64,000 nucleotides of DNA from Acanthococcus lagerstroemiae (GCA_031841125.1 CM063106.1:40358001-40422000); one strand, 5' to 3'. Shown: positions 24,926-37,373, numbered from the stretch's first letter. Made by a program: numbers and translations. The notes: generated by a model not told the origin, from the sequence alone.

Positions 24926-25655
24926 CTCGGTTACACACAATACAAATAAAAGACAACAAGATACAGTACAACATTTACAGAAAACCCACCCACACGGACG
25001 CAGTAATACCCAACGACTCATTCCACCATTAGAAACACAAAATAGCAGCACTACGCAACTCTGCAATAAAGCAATCAACATAAATATTAAGCGACAACAG
25101 AAATCAACAAAATCAAACAAATAGCCATCAATAACAAATACCAACCACAAACAGTAGACAGAATAATTAACAAATTAATACAACAAAAAAGTACAGAGGG
25201 CATAGAACCAAACAGCCACAAAAAAAAATACAAATGAGCAGGATCAATACCATTTACAAGGACATATACATACACAATACAGAAAATATTCAACCAATAC
25301 AACATAAAACTCGGAATCAGGAACAAACCACCACTGATCAAACAAACAGAAACACAGGACAGGAACAACAGCAACGGAGTATACAGACTGGACTACGAAC
25401 ACTGTGACATGACCTACATAGGAGAAACAGAGAGAAAATTCACAACCCGAATAAAAGAACATGAAAGATCACAGAAGCTGAAGAATGACAAATCACTCTT
25501 TGGAAAACACTGCAATGACTAGGGACACAACAACCACAAATTGACAGAAAAGTACAAAATCCTACACATAGAAAACAATACAAGAAAAATAAAATTAAAA
25601 GAACAACTTGAGATAATAAAGGCCAAAACAAAGCAAGCTAATAAACACAACTAAC
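24926..25655 (+). pseudogene. Penelope-like C-terminal region with GIY-YIG endonuclease
   Basis: After the inserted block the frame gives IYRKPTHTDAVIPND and KIAALRNSAIKQ, typical of the RT/linker region. It ends with GVYRLDYEHCDMTYIGETE-like sequence (about 25375-25440), RIKEHERS and a GHNNHKL segment, the pattern of a GIY-YIG nuclease. In intact Penelope elements this domain nicks target DNA. Stops within the domain show decay. Confidence 0.8.
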
Positions 25656-25941
25656 TTCCAAAGCGAGAACCTATTCCAATTAATTAACACTCACTGATTG
25701 GGTAGACTACACAACCACAGACAACCAATAGGAACACATTAAATAGGTTTTACCATACGCTACTACACACCACTATAAATACAGGACGACAAAGAAAAAT
25801 GTTAGGGTACTCCACTGAAGATGGCTAGCAGCCAAAAGCACTCTGGACCACAGAAGGAAGGAATTATGAATTGGCACACCCTACGTACAGAATTTACCAA
25901 GTTCAATCAAACTCCAACGTGGACACTGAATACATATCGTT

Positions 25942-27143
25942 CAGTGGCGTGCGGTGAGTTTCTAGAAGGTAAGCGATAAGTGTAGACAGGGATGTACCAA
26001 AGAGTTTTTCCTGTAGGGGGAGGGGGGCAAACATTGTGAAAATCCCAATTGACTCAACTCAAAATTCCCAAGTATCGAAGAAAAAAAAAAAAAAAGAAAA
26101 AACCTTAGCCTTATTAAAATTTTCCAACTTCTCAACTCAAGTCCCAAGTATTAAAGAAAAAAAAAGCCTTTTGACGTGTTGGATTTTTCCAAGTCGGCCT
26201 AACTGAAATGGTAGTTCCTCAGCTGCTGAGTGAAAAATTCCTACATATGTCCCTGAGCATAGAGGTAAAGTAAAACTTAGAATAAAAGTATGAAACATGC
26301 TACTACAAAAGGGCACTGATCAAATTATTCAAGTTGTTGTATCCCTGTGTTGGGTAATTCCATATGCATTTATCCTTTTCTGTGACGAATAATAGACATG
26401 GCCAACAAAACAGTTTTCCACCATCTTCACACCAGGTTAACCACAAAATGTATTCATATTGCGATACGTGAAAATGTATAGTAAAAATCTAACCACCTTT
26501 CTTTTGCCCAGTTTTTAAAATGGTAATTCTGGTTTAGGCTTACCACCATTAAGAATTTCTAATTGTTTATCAAGAGTGCATCGCGAAAACGGGTTTTCAA
26601 TAAGATTTGGAATACACATTTTGTGGGCAAAAAAAGAAAAAAAAAGAAAGAAAACGGAGCATTCAAACAAAACGCGTTGACTAGTAGAAGAACATAATCA
26701 CGTTTCACTGAAAAACTTCGACGTTTGTGTGTCGCTAAGTCGAGCAAAGCTAGGCTCAAAGCGCTTCCAGAACCGAACCTAGGGCACAGGTTTCGTCGCG
26801 TTGAAAGTACTAGTGTGTTTTTGTGTTGGTAATTTGCACGGCAGCGGGGGGGGGGGGTACTCGTGCAATGTTACGTGCAGTGTGGAAAAGAAGTGATAGA
26901 TCCAGCGCACACGGCTTACACGAATATGTACGAGGATTGCCAAACGCCGAACAGCTTTCATTTCTGTTTCAACGTGAATTTATTACTTAAGCGTAAGCGT
27001 CAGTACAGTCTCTGTTTTGCCCAATGTTTCATTATCTTTTATTTGTTACAAGTTGAAGTTGATATTGTATATGAAAACTTATTTTCTCCGAAATTTTCAG
27101 GGTAAGCGGCGCTTACCTTGCTTGCCCAGAATGCACGCCACTG
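25942..27143. mobile_element. hAT-type element, non-autonomous
   Basis: The ends read CAGTGGCGTGC inward from both sides, followed in each case by a GGTAAGCG block. The 8-bp flanks ATATCGTT (25934-25941) and ATATCATT (27144-27151) differ at one base, which fits hAT target duplication. No transposase is recognised in the 1.2 kb. It sits between the two halves of the broken RTE-like gene, next to the Penelope-like element. Confidence 0.85.
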
Positions 27144-27710
27144 ATATCATTGATTAATGAGATGAGTTTGTCTGGGACCCCTTGTCTATGTAATGTACTA
27201 ATTAAAAAGTTGTGTCTTAGAGAATCGAAAGCCTTCTCGTAATTCACAAAAGCCAAGAGTAAATCAATTTGGTGTGCCACTGTTTCTTTTTGTGTTTTTT
27301 TTTTTTCAGAATTTGTTTTAGCGTATGCAGGTGGTCTATAGTTCAGAAATCTCTTCTAAGACCTATTTGTTCGATTGGTTTTTGGTTGGTTTTCATTAAG
27401 CTGTTTATTGATTCTAGCTTCTATAAATTTTGAGAAAATTCGTGATACAGTTGGACTAAGGCTTATTGGTCTATAGTTTCTGATATTGTGTTTCATCCCC
27501 TTTTTTGTATGATAGAATTATGTCCAATTTTTTCCATTCAGATAGGATTTTTCCTGATTTTAGCATTAAGTTAAATAATTTGGTAAGATATTCTATCATC
27601 TACCCCCCCGCCCCCAATTTCAAATTTAATTGTTACAAATTTTGTCCGCCCGATGCTTTTTCTTTTTTCAGATTTTTGATTATTGTTTCGATCTCGTGTT
27701 TTAAAAAGTG
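27144..27710 (-). pseudogene. Reverse transcriptase, 5' half (RTE-like), split element
   Basis: On the minus strand it encodes IETIIKNLKKEKA, KSGKILSEWKKLDIILSYKKG, then NYRPISLSPTVSRIFSKF with INKQLNENQ. After a frameshift come EQIGLRRDF and FVNYEKAFDSLRHNF followed by LISLINDI at the insertion boundary. These are fingers and RT motif A (YEKAFDSL). The continuation lies at 22935-22006. A C-run (about 27603-27614) and T-run (about 27290-27306) mark frameshifts. Confidence 0.85.
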
Positions 27711-28030
27711 TTGACAAAAAAGGAGAATATTTCCGAATCAAGAAAGGAATAAAACCGTGGGATCCCCTATCGTCAATGCTATTCTGCGCTGCACTGGAGG
27801 AAGTATTCCAGAACCTGGACTGGAGGGAAAGCGGAATTAAAATAGATGGGGAAAGATTAAGTAATCGTAATCTAAGATTTGCGGATGAATAGCACTAGCT
27901 GGAATAAAATGGGATATCATCGGTCTCTCGGAGGTTAAAAGGAAGGGGGAAAACTTAGTACAAAGAAAAAATGGGAACATCTTTTACTATTTCGGGAATA
28001 GCCAGGGTACCGAGGAATCTTATGAGCACT
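27711..28030 (+). pseudogene. RTE-like RT and endonuclease fragments, opposite strand
   Basis: 27711-27890 gives FRIKKGIKPWDPLSSMLF, then GIKIDGERLSNRNLRFADE, an RT palm block with the catalytic box damaged. Directly after, 27900-28025 gives WDIIGLSEVKRKGENL and NGNIFYYFGNSQGT, an APE-type endonuclease block that normally lies upstream of RT. The order shows two fragments joined, and they abut head-on the minus-strand copy at about 27710. Confidence 0.75.
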
Positions 28031-30800
28031 GGAACATATTTTCTTTTTCAAAATCCATGGGGGGGCAATTGCCTCCCTCTTGCCCCTCGCTGGCTACGCT
28101 CATGCCCTACAGTTCAAATTTGAAGCATGTCCGTCATTTCTTAATTTTATACTGATTTTTTTGAAAAACCCATGTTTCCCATTTACGGCCATGTTACGAG
28201 TATTTCCGTCTGTGATCGTTCAACCGTTCATTACGAAGTGCGCATTAGCGCTCCTACATTCCGTTCCACATCCCAATAAACTCGAAAGTGACAAACTTGA
28301 ACGCACTGCCATATGAAGAGACCTTAAACATGACTACTGACAGGCCTTTTTTCCTGAACAGCTAAACTAGTCTCTAATTTTCCAGTCTAGAGCCGACCCT
28401 CTTCCAGCAGCTAGCTGCTTGTTAATATATGGTTTCGGGCGAATTGTGACTTGTAAGCAAAACCAGTGTTTCTTATGATATTGTCTCAAACTTCTAGAAT
28501 TTTATTTACACAGGAGAATAACTTGGTCTTTATATCCCTAGATTTTGATTCACGAGCAAAGAAGAGGAATATATGTCCGTATTCGCTAGAAATATTGATG
28601 ACTAATCTGAATGTTCTCCCAATTGCCGTTAGCAAGAACTGCATTTGGACGTGGATTTTCCTGCAATGAGGGGACCATACCCAACTACTTCCCGAAATAA
28701 AACCTTTGCTGGAAAATTATTTTATTTTCGAAACCGTAATAGTCCTGTATTATCTTTGGCCGCTCCCGTTTCCGCTTCCAGTGAAGCTATCTTCTGCCGC
28801 CTCAGGTGGTGGAGTAACTAATTTGAACCGGATCTGCGTGCATAAGACATGTCTGCAGTGGCCACGGTGTTTGTTATTGGTCCGATACCGGTGGATATCG
28901 TCGGATATCGGTGATTCCCGCGATACTGCGCCGATATCAGTGTCGGCTGAGCACCAAGGGTCTTATGAACAGAGAAGGTTGGTTCATTCGGGTAGGCAAC
29001 CTGCGACAATTCTTCCCGTCTCACCCGCGCCCCAATTCACTTCATAAGAAAGACAGTAAATACAGGTTATTGTATGTAATCCCTCTTAATTGCACAACCC
29101 GTGTTACCGAATTGAATTTGGCTGGAACGAAACGTTTGTACCTGCTAAAATGTATATGTTTTCAACTTTGCGATGTTAAATCGTTCCCAAATTTGAGAAT
29201 CACCCCATTACCGAAAAATGTAAAAATATCGCTTACTGCTTACTCGTAATGCGGGAGAATGCAAATAAAATTTCGTTCAAATTTCGAGTATTTGTACAAT
29301 AAAAAATCCATTACTGTACCTGCACGCCAGTACAGCTTGTGGGGGATATCAGAAAGAGAACTAAAAAGCCAAAACTAGTAAGTCGACGTCTTCCAGCTTT
29401 CTAGCAAAGGACGCACTGATGCGCGTTCTCGAAACTAGTGAAAAGGAAGTGACGTTGATAATTCCGGATAAAAAGGACGCAGTTGTTGCGAACTTGCGAT
29501 TGTACGCGTCGCAGAGCATCGCGACGTTATCAATAGCGAGAATTATCCGTATAATCCTTTAACAGGAAAATGGGCGTAATTTTTTCCAGCGTATTTTTCC
29601 CTTCATTTAACTTCATTAAAATCCGCGACAACGTCTGCAATCGCACATGAAAATCTTTTCACATCTACGCATTCAAAACGACCATACATACGTGTGCAAA
29701 AGGAGTGCGGCGGAAGAAATGTAATAAAGTTATACAACTCATTTTTTCTCTCTTTTACTCTATATGTATATTCCACTTTTCTTCCTCTCACGGAGTTGCA
29801 CCATAAAGGCTCTTTACACGTTGAGGGGAGAAGAAAAAAAAAACGAAGAAGAAAAACACGGACTATCCGAGCCAATAAAAGCGGCAACGAGAAGATAGAC
29901 GTCGTCGGAAAAGAAAGAAAATAACACGAAACTAAACATCGGCAACCAGACCACGCCTTTTTTTTGCACACATGTGGTTTTTATTGTGTTATATATTCTT
30001 TAACAAAAGGCGAAAATGCTATTACATTATTACTTGCATTATTGCGTCATTATTTCAACTGGAAATGGTATTTTCGCCTTCGGTGCAACCGAGGAAAAAC
30101 GGCCTTCGTAGGCAATTATTGAATACCGCACGCCGTCGTATCGGCTGCGCGCCGTCTCTTGTGCACGCCGGCGACGACGAGCGCAACTCTCCGGGGTACC
30201 CGTTGCTTCAGGAAAAACCAGAAAGTTACAGAAACAAAAGCTGTTTCATTCCGCGGTTTTAATGCTTAATTGAAATCGTAAATATAAGGGTTACTTATTT
30301 TCCTTTTTCTTGCGTCGTCGCGAGGAAATAAAATGTTGCGACAATGTGCCCGATATAGTGCAATCCGCTGCAAGAAAGACGATAGGCAAGCAAGGGCAGT
30401 CGTGAAAGGGAGCGAAGGGAAAAGGAAAAGAAGCCCGATGCAGTAAACTACCCTGTCCGCCTGTGTCGAGTCGAAAATTTGCACGATAATATGCACGCTT
30501 GTACACTGTTGAAGATGAGATGAGAGTTCGGAACGGGGACATAAAAATGAATAGTTCATCATCTACAATAATGACCCCCCATGTTTATTTACAACCGGAA
30601 CAGTTACACAGTACGCCCATGATACCAGCTTAATCATGACATCAGTAAGAAGGGCATGTTAAGAGAAGCACAAAAGGCAATATCAATTCTCATAGAATGG
30701 TTCAAAAATAACTACGTACTTCAAATTAAATGTGCAAAAAAGGGATTTTTGTTTTTGCAAACAAAACGGCGGATTGATTTTACCCTTGTGTTAAAACCCT
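28031..30800. other. No gene recognised
   Basis: It contains a cluster of GATATCGG-type palindromes at about 28885-28940 and CpG-richer sequence at about 30070-30200. Open frames up to 122 codons overlap each other on both strands and show no domain. Confidence 0.35.
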
Positions 30801-30802
30801 TA

Positions 30803-31441
30803 GAATAGTATATTACACACCAAGAGTCAAAAGTGAGTATTTACATGGCGAGGGAAAGTTTCCAAACAAGTGTAGCGGGTGAGCAATTCTCGAGTCATGC
30901 AAACTCACTTTTGGCTCTTGTTTTGTAAGATATTTTTTATATGTACCACTTGCTCAGAAAGGCAATGTTTTTGGTGTTTTACGGACGATAAAAAGCGCCT
31001 ATCATTCATGCGTCGAGTGCTAGTGAAACCAGCATGTAAAGTAAACGTCCCTCAATGTAAAGCGCTTTCACATGAAAAAATTGCTGGCCAGTAATTTTGT
31101 ATCGGGAATCGAACCCACGTCCATTGAACCATTTGATTGAAATGCAGCGATTGTCTCTAACCACTCGGCCATGGAGCGAATTACAAAATGGCGACTTAAG
31201 TACGCATTTAAATATTCACAATGTAGTACAGCTGTTACTGTTCGTTGTTAACTATCGTTACGTTTATGCTGGCTACTACCTGTGTATGCTGCTTGTGCAC
31301 GTGAACAAACAAAAGATAAGACTGTGATACTGTACTCTGTAGTAATTAACTGAGCAAATTAAATTTTTGAACTAATTACGCACACAAAAATCACCTGTCT
31401 ATAATTTAAATAAATAAATAGATAAAAAAAAAAAAAAAAAA
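30803..31441. repeat. Dispersed repeat with tRNA-like core, copy 2
   Basis: It shares AGTATATTACACACCAAGAG with copy 1 near 90 bp in direct orientation, while 30940-31441 matches 222-730 in inverted orientation. The tRNA-like segment (31098-31172, minus strand) has a cleaner B-box (GGGTTCGATTCCC) than copy 1. It ends in a poly(A) run (about 31423-31441). Confidence 0.6.
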
Positions 31442-32993
31442 GGTTGGTGGGTGAACCATAAGAGCTTGAGGGTTGGAACTTTCTGGATGTGTTCGTATGA
31501 ACCCGGATGAAGTTTTAGGCTATAAAAAATTTCGGTATCCTAATTAGAAGAGGGGCCACAAATTTTTGTCCCCCCGGCCCCCTAATTTTGATTTCAACTT
31601 GAACTTTTTAGAATTGTTTTAAATCGAACTTCTTCACACTCTGTTCAAATTTGGTGGCCTTAACAGCCTTCCTTCAGAAATTATTGGGAGGTTGAAAATC
31701 TGAAATTTCCAAAACGAGCTCAAAATGCTTCATTATTGCACGTACATGTAATTTATTTAAAACAACCATAATAATTTGGATATTATTTCGTAATCAATTA
31801 TGTACCACACGGCCCATTTTCAACCATGTATCACCTCCAAAAGGCCTAAAATTTCAGTTTTTGAAAAATATGTTCAGCATTCCTTCTAATTATCCGACTG
31901 AATTTTTGAAAACACCAACATTTTCCGTGGAATAACACAAATATGAAGCATTAAACTGCAAATAGATGAGGACTCTCCAACTGAACGCAATGAGAGTCGA
32001 AGCGATTTGCAGTGGTGAATTTCCGTAAATTTCAGTAGCGTTTCTCAGGGAACCTTTTCCGAGCCAAAAACCGGCTGGCGGCTACACCGCGATTCTTTTA
32101 CGAACACACGCACACACACGCGCGAACGAACATACAAAAAGAAAGAGAACAAAAACAACAAAGGGTTTTTTTTTTTTTTACAGCAACCATTAGACTAAAC
32201 TGCACATAGAAATGTGTCCTGTGTGTCTCATGATTAAAATCTCTCTTCACTAATATGTATAAAAGTGCTAGTTTGTCTGTGGGTGGGTGTGCGTGTTTGT
32301 TCGGGGTTAGAGAGTGAACCATAAGAACAGAGGGCAGATGCGGATGGGGGGTGGAGGTCCGAACCCCCTCCCCCAAAAAGTTCTAAATACCTATATGTGG
32401 TATCAGTTCCAGCGATGGAGTTCCCGATAGGCACATTAGACAAGTGCTTAGGGTAACGGATTTCGAAGGGCGGCAAATTTTACAAAAACAGCGGGGAAAC
32501 GGAAGGAAATTCGCAAAAAGAGAAGAAGAAGAAGAGGCAGACAGAAAAAAGGAAACAGACGTAGAAAACATAAGTGGGAAATAATTATCAATTCTTGACC
32601 TGTGCAGCTCATTACGAGGATAGGAAGTGGGTGATGGAGACATTTTGTTGAATGCCTATAGCGGCTTGGGTTATAAATCCGCAGCTGATTACAAAGAACG
32701 TAAGCAAAAAGTGAAGTCTATAAGACATTAAAAAATACGAAGGAGTGAAGTGACCACCCGCTTATCAGTCGCATTGGGAAGGGTGGAGGGAGGAAAACTA
32801 CAAGTTTTCAGGCAAGAAAAGAATACGGATGTGGATCCCAAAGTGGTTTGCTATACAGGGAAAACGAAGGGACTAACTCAGTTAACCCAACACACTTTAG
32901 CCAGCTCACCTTAGCCAGCTCACCTTAGCCAACTCACTTTAGCCAACTCACTTTAGCCCTCGGTCTAGATGAGCCGCGAAGCGGGCCAGCTAG
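31442..32993 (+). mobile_element. Helitron-like repeat, copy A
   Basis: About 1.55 kb, matching the unit that starts at about 33040. Shared blocks include GGGTGAACC(A/G)TAAGAGCT, GGCTATAAAAAATTTCGG and CCACAAATTT-like stretches. The right end has TTAGCCAACTCAC tandem units (32894-32960), a weak GC hairpin and CTAG (32990-32993) followed by T, the Helitron 3' pattern. The left end is cut by the tRNA-like repeat. No Rep/helicase is present. Confidence 0.55.
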
Positions 32994-34150
32994 TCTACTA
33001 TATAAAAGTGAATGTTTGTCTGTGTGTTTGTCTGTTCGAGGTTGGCGGGTGAACCGTAAGAGCTGGGGAGATCGAACTTTCTGAATGTGTTTGTAAGAGC
33101 CCGGAACAGGTTTTAGGCTATAAAAAATTTCGTACCCAAATTAGGAGGGGGCCACTAAGTTTTGTCCCCCCTGGCCCCCCTAATTTTGTTTTCAACTTGA
33201 ACTTTTTAGAATCGTTTTACATCGAACTTCTTCACATTCTGTCAAAATTTGGTGGCGGTAACTGTCTCCCTTCAGGAGTTATTGGGGGGTTGAAAATCTG
33301 AAATTTCTAAGGTGAGATTAAAATGCCTCATTATTACATGTACATCGGGTTTAATGCGACCATAACATATTTGGATATCATTTCGTACTCATTTATGTAG
33401 CACGCGGCCCATTTTCAACCACGTATCACCTCCAAAAGGCCTAAAATTTCAGTTTTTGAAAAATATGTTCAGCATTCTTTCTAATTATCCGACTGAATTT
33501 TTGAAAACATCAACATTTTCCGTGGAATAACACAAATTAATATGAAGCAGTAAACTGCAAATAGATCAGGACTCTCCGACTAAACGCAATAAGAGTCGAA
33601 GCTATTTTCAGTGATAAATTTCCATAAATTTCCATAAATTTCGGTACGCGCCTATTCCTTTTTTTCCTTTTTTTATTATTATTATTATTATTTTTTTTTT
33701 TTGTTACAGCAACCATTAGATAAAACTGCACATAAAAATGTGTCCTGTGTGTCTCATGATTAAAATCTCTCTTCACTAATATGTATAAATGTGTTAGTTT
33801 GTCTCTGGGTGGGTGTGCGTGTTTATTCAGGGTTAGCGGGTGAACCATAAGAACTGAGGGCAGATGCGGATGGGGTAAGTGGTGGTCCGGACCCGATCCT
33901 CTCGAATGATCTAAATACCTACCAACGCAACTTCTATATGTGTAGTATCAATTCCAGCGATTGATTTCCCGCCAGGCACATTAGGCAAGTATCCAGGGTG
34001 GCAGATTCCGAGGGACGGCACATTTTTGTACGAAAATAGCGGGAAAAAGGAAGGAAACTCGGAGAAGGAGAAAGAGAAGAAGAGACAGACAGAAAACAGG
34101 ATAATATTGTAGAAGTTGCAGAAAACACAACTGGGAAATGATTATCAATA
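32994..34150 (+). mobile_element. Helitron-like repeat, copy B
   Basis: It begins TCTACTATATAAAAGTGAATG-like, a TC start directly after the CTAG of copy A. It follows copy A in order up to the CAACTGGGAAATGATTATC block (about 34125-34145). The 3' terminus is missing. A TTA microsatellite lies at about 33670-33700. Confidence 0.55.
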
Positions 34151-34169
34151 CTTTAGTTTACTATACTTA

Positions 34170-35740
34170 CTTCAGTTTTTTCTACAACACTTTTTCAATT
34201 GCCGAAAGAACACGAAAAACTTCAGCATTTTCTTTCATTCAAAACAATATGACAACACGACGCCAGTAGCTCCGGTTCTCGTTTGCTATCAAATTCTTCT
34301 TACAATAGACACGTTATTATGTGGAAGCTGAAGCGCTACCTAGCACAGTTTTGGAGAAATAGCAATGGTCCTATTTAGGCGGCGGTCCAACATGGGCAAC
34401 TCTCCCTTACAGAAAGCCTAAGAATAAGCAAGTTACCCCGCTACTCGAGGAGGGTCGGCTAGAAAGAGCCCATTTTGACTATCGACTTACAAAAACGAAA
34501 AAAAAAAAAAAAAAAAATCAATAAATAATTATCGACCTGATCCGACCCTATAAAAAATAAAAAAAATGTAATGAAATGAAATGAATGGATAAGTAAGTAC
34601 AGTAATTGTATGTTTTGACTACAAATTAATTTCCATGGAATTTTCTATCAACAATATGAACGTACTTTGAAATCAATTCAATGAAATAATGGTTGGAAAA
34701 ACGGGAGAGAGAGAGAGACAGACAGACAGACGGAGAGAGAGAGAGAGAGAAAACTGATACACGTAGAATTTTCCGACAGCAAAAAAGAGCGTTTTCGTAC
34801 CCTGGCTGAATGAGGGGTACTGAACTCATGCGGAGCACTGTTCACGAAATTGGGACTTGTGAATGTGCCATCCCTGTATATTTATTACGCCTCAATATTT
34901 GCGCCGCAAAACCGGCTCAAAATTGATTCCGCAGACCTCGACTACAACACCCGCAGTAAAAACAATCTTATGACCACAAATTTTCGATTAAAAATTTTTA
35001 GGGAGAATATAGATTATGCGGGAGCAAAAATGTATAACTGAATAGCAAATAACCTAAAAACACTGGACTCAAATCAGTTGACATCGTAATTGAAAAGATG
35101 GTAAACATACCACGAGATCTATTCTCGAGATAAATTCCTCGCAAAATATAAGTCATCCAGAGCCCTTCATCACCCCTCAGCCTGCTAATCCCTTTTAGCT
35201 CAACTATCTATTTTACCAACTGTAATATTAGAGACACGCTATTAAATAATAATAGTCATTATAAAGCCGATGAAATGGCAGCGACAGTCATCGCTTTAAG
35301 TATAGGGAATTAAATACAATAATACGAAAAAAGAGAGCGAGCAAAAACGACTTCAAGCGTACGAAATAGTTATTTTTTCAACTCGTGGAAGAGATATGCG
35401 ATTTTTCATATGCAAAACAGACACAAGACGCTTGTAAACAGTTCGAAAATACCGTGTGCAAAACTTTTGAGAGTGCTAGAAAAAAGTGAGCACGCGAAAA
35501 ACAAAATGAGCGAGAAAATAAACAACATTCATCACAAACTAATGAACATGCCAAAGTCTATTTTACATGTTGCAACATCTGCAGTAGTGTTTTCCTAAAA
35601 TGGAGAGTTTTAGTTGTTTCATCACATGACTTGAAGATTCTCAAAATCACGCATTTCTTATGCATTTGATTAAAAAAGTATGATATTCGCACCGTTTTTA
35701 AAATTGTACCAAAAAGTGCGACGTTTTATGTCTGTTTTGC
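34170..35740. other. No gene recognised
   Basis: It contains an A-run (34499-34517), a GAGA/CAGA microsatellite (34705-34750) and AT-rich sequence. The frames at 34850 and 35410 are short and unrecognised. Confidence 0.35.
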
Positions 35741-36190
35741 ATGTCAAACATCACGTTTTCTATGCATCAATTAAAAAAAGAAATTCCAGGCCTGCAAATT
35801 CATCAGTCGCTCACTCTAATGACATATGTGGACGCACAATGCGAAAACAGGGCTATCAGAGTGGCTAACAGTGAAAAGAGTTTATTCAATTTTGGTAATT
35901 ATTTTATTCTGCTTACCTCCAGCTATACGGAGTTTGGGGCGAAACATGTCTTTCGATTCGGAAGCCACCTTAATATTAATTGTCCACCACGAAAAACAGA
36001 ACCCGTGAAAAACGAAAACTACATACATAATGCACTACGCACAATACGTTTAGAATGTCTTCAAGTTCGACTGACGAAACAAAGTTATGAGCAGGTGAAG
36101 GAAGAGCTCACAATGACCGTCGAGGTACAAGCATCTGAAAATGGGTTTTCTCACTTTTATCGGAGCGATAAGGAAACCTTTGTGTTGTAA
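35741..36190 (+). CDS. Uncharacterised open frame, probably a repeat-derived remnant
   Basis: An open frame of 149 codons, not recognised. Frames just upstream (35570-35870) give cysteine/histidine-bearing phrases suggestive of a decayed zinc-finger protein. The last 40 codons lie in the 390-bp repeat that also flanks the RT copy downstream, and the second repeat copy has small indels in this frame. A mobile-element origin is more likely than a host gene. Confidence 0.25.
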   Translation: MSNITFSMHQLKKEIPGLQIHQSLTLMTYVDAQCENRAIRVANSEKSLFNFGNYFILLTSSYTEFGAKHVFRFGSHLNINCPPRKTEPVKNENYIHNALRTIRLECLQVRLTKQSYEQVKEELTMTVEVQASENGFSHFYRSDKETFVL

Positions 36191-36462
36191 AAAGGCATTA
36201 TACTAGCCCGCACGTGTTTATGAATCATGATGTTGCGATAAGTCTGTCCTGTTGCCGTTTTGAACATAAAACTTGTCAAAACTTGTATGTACATATGAAA
36301 ATAAGCGTGCCGCACACGGCATAGCAGAATGCTGGTGCAATAATAAAAAAACTCGGTTCACTACTGAAACAGCCCCGTAGCAGAGTTGGGCATTTTTCAA
36401 TCGACTAATTAATCATGATTGATGATTAGTCAACGCACGTTTTAGTCATGACTAATGACTAC
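36072..36462 (+). repeat. 390-bp direct repeat, left copy
   Basis: It matches 37374-37760 at well over 90% by eye, with a few small indels. It abuts the start of the truncated RT copy. Confidence 0.85.
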
Positions 36463-37373
36463 GATTAAGATCGATGGACAAAATTTAAACCATTTAAGAT
36501 TTGCAGACGACATTGTCTTGCCGAGTGAAGATAGAGGGGAGCTACAGAAAATGCTCGACGGGCTGATTGCAGTAAGCAAAAAAGCAGTGCTTGTCATTAA
36601 TATCTCCAAAACCAAAGTGATGTGTAATACCACAGGGGACAAAATTAAGATTGGGGAAGATTTAGAAGAAGTAGAGGAGTTCACCTACCTTGGACAAATC
36701 ATGTCCTTCAATGATAAAATGAGGAAAGAGATCGATAAAAGAATAAGCCAAGCTTGGAAGGGGTATTGGACCTTGAGGACAGTGCTTAAAGGAGACTTGG
36801 CAATCTCCTCAAAAAGCAAAATGCTGCAGGCCTGTATCTTCCCAATACTAACGTACGTACGGAGCACAGACGTGGTCTCTCACCAACGTTCAAGCCAAAA
36901 AGCTAGCAGTTACTCAAAGGGGGATGGAAAGGAGTATTCTGAACATAAAAAGGAAGGATAAAATCAGAGTTAAATCTATCAGGGATAAGACAAAATGCAG
37001 GTGAATCATATTTATGGTGAAAAAGTTGAAAATAAACTACGCGGGGCATCTAGCGAGAATGGAAGAGAATCGTTGGTGTAGAGGAACCACTTACTGGGTT
37101 CCATACAGACGTAAGAGGAAGAAGGGTAGGCCAGTGACAAGCTGGGGGAGCGAAATAATTAGAAGAGTAGGAACACCATGGTGTAGGGCGGCACAAGACC
37201 GGAGGGTAAGGAAAAATATAGGGGAGACCTATGCCCGCGACATGGGGGCTCGGTATGACGAGTAATTCTTGCGAGTAATTCTTGCGTAGATATTTACGTT
37301 AGGTTATTTTCACATTGTATAATATATTAATTTATCATACCAATAAAGGCTGTTTGAATGAAATTGAATAGAG
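36463..37373 (+). pseudogene. RTE-like reverse transcriptase, 5'-truncated copy
   Basis: It begins abruptly at IKIDGQNLNHLRFADDIVL (catalytic FADD at about 36500-36520) and continues through INISKTKVM, EFTYLGQIMSFNDKM and ILTYV. After a frameshift near 36870 come AGHLARMEENRW and KKGRPVTSWGSEIIRR, then a stop at 37265. A 3' UTR with AATAAA-like CAATAAAGGC and a short GAAAT-type tail follows. It is among the better preserved RT copies in the window but lacks the endonuclease and RT fingers. Confidence 0.85.

Larger units (their letters stand above)
22951..25882 (+). mobile_element. Penelope-like element with inverted termini
   Basis: The ends (22951-23036 and 25798-25882) are inverted copies over about 85 bp; both begin AGGGTGTGCCAATT when read inward. 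Inside on the plus strand are Penelope-type RT blocks and a C-terminal GIY-YIG domain. A possible target duplication CTGAATACATAT occurs at 22930-22941 and 25926-25937. The repeats carry hammerhead-ribozyme-like core motifs. It has split the minus-strand RTE-like gene. It is itself interrupted at about 24120-24925 and has many stops, so it is dead. Confidence 0.85.

Noticed and set aside
27683..27892. 5'-inverted (twin-primed) part of the minus-strand RTE copy
   Set aside because: Its RT block overlaps a region already present in the minus-strand copy, so it cannot be the inverted 5' part of the same insertion.
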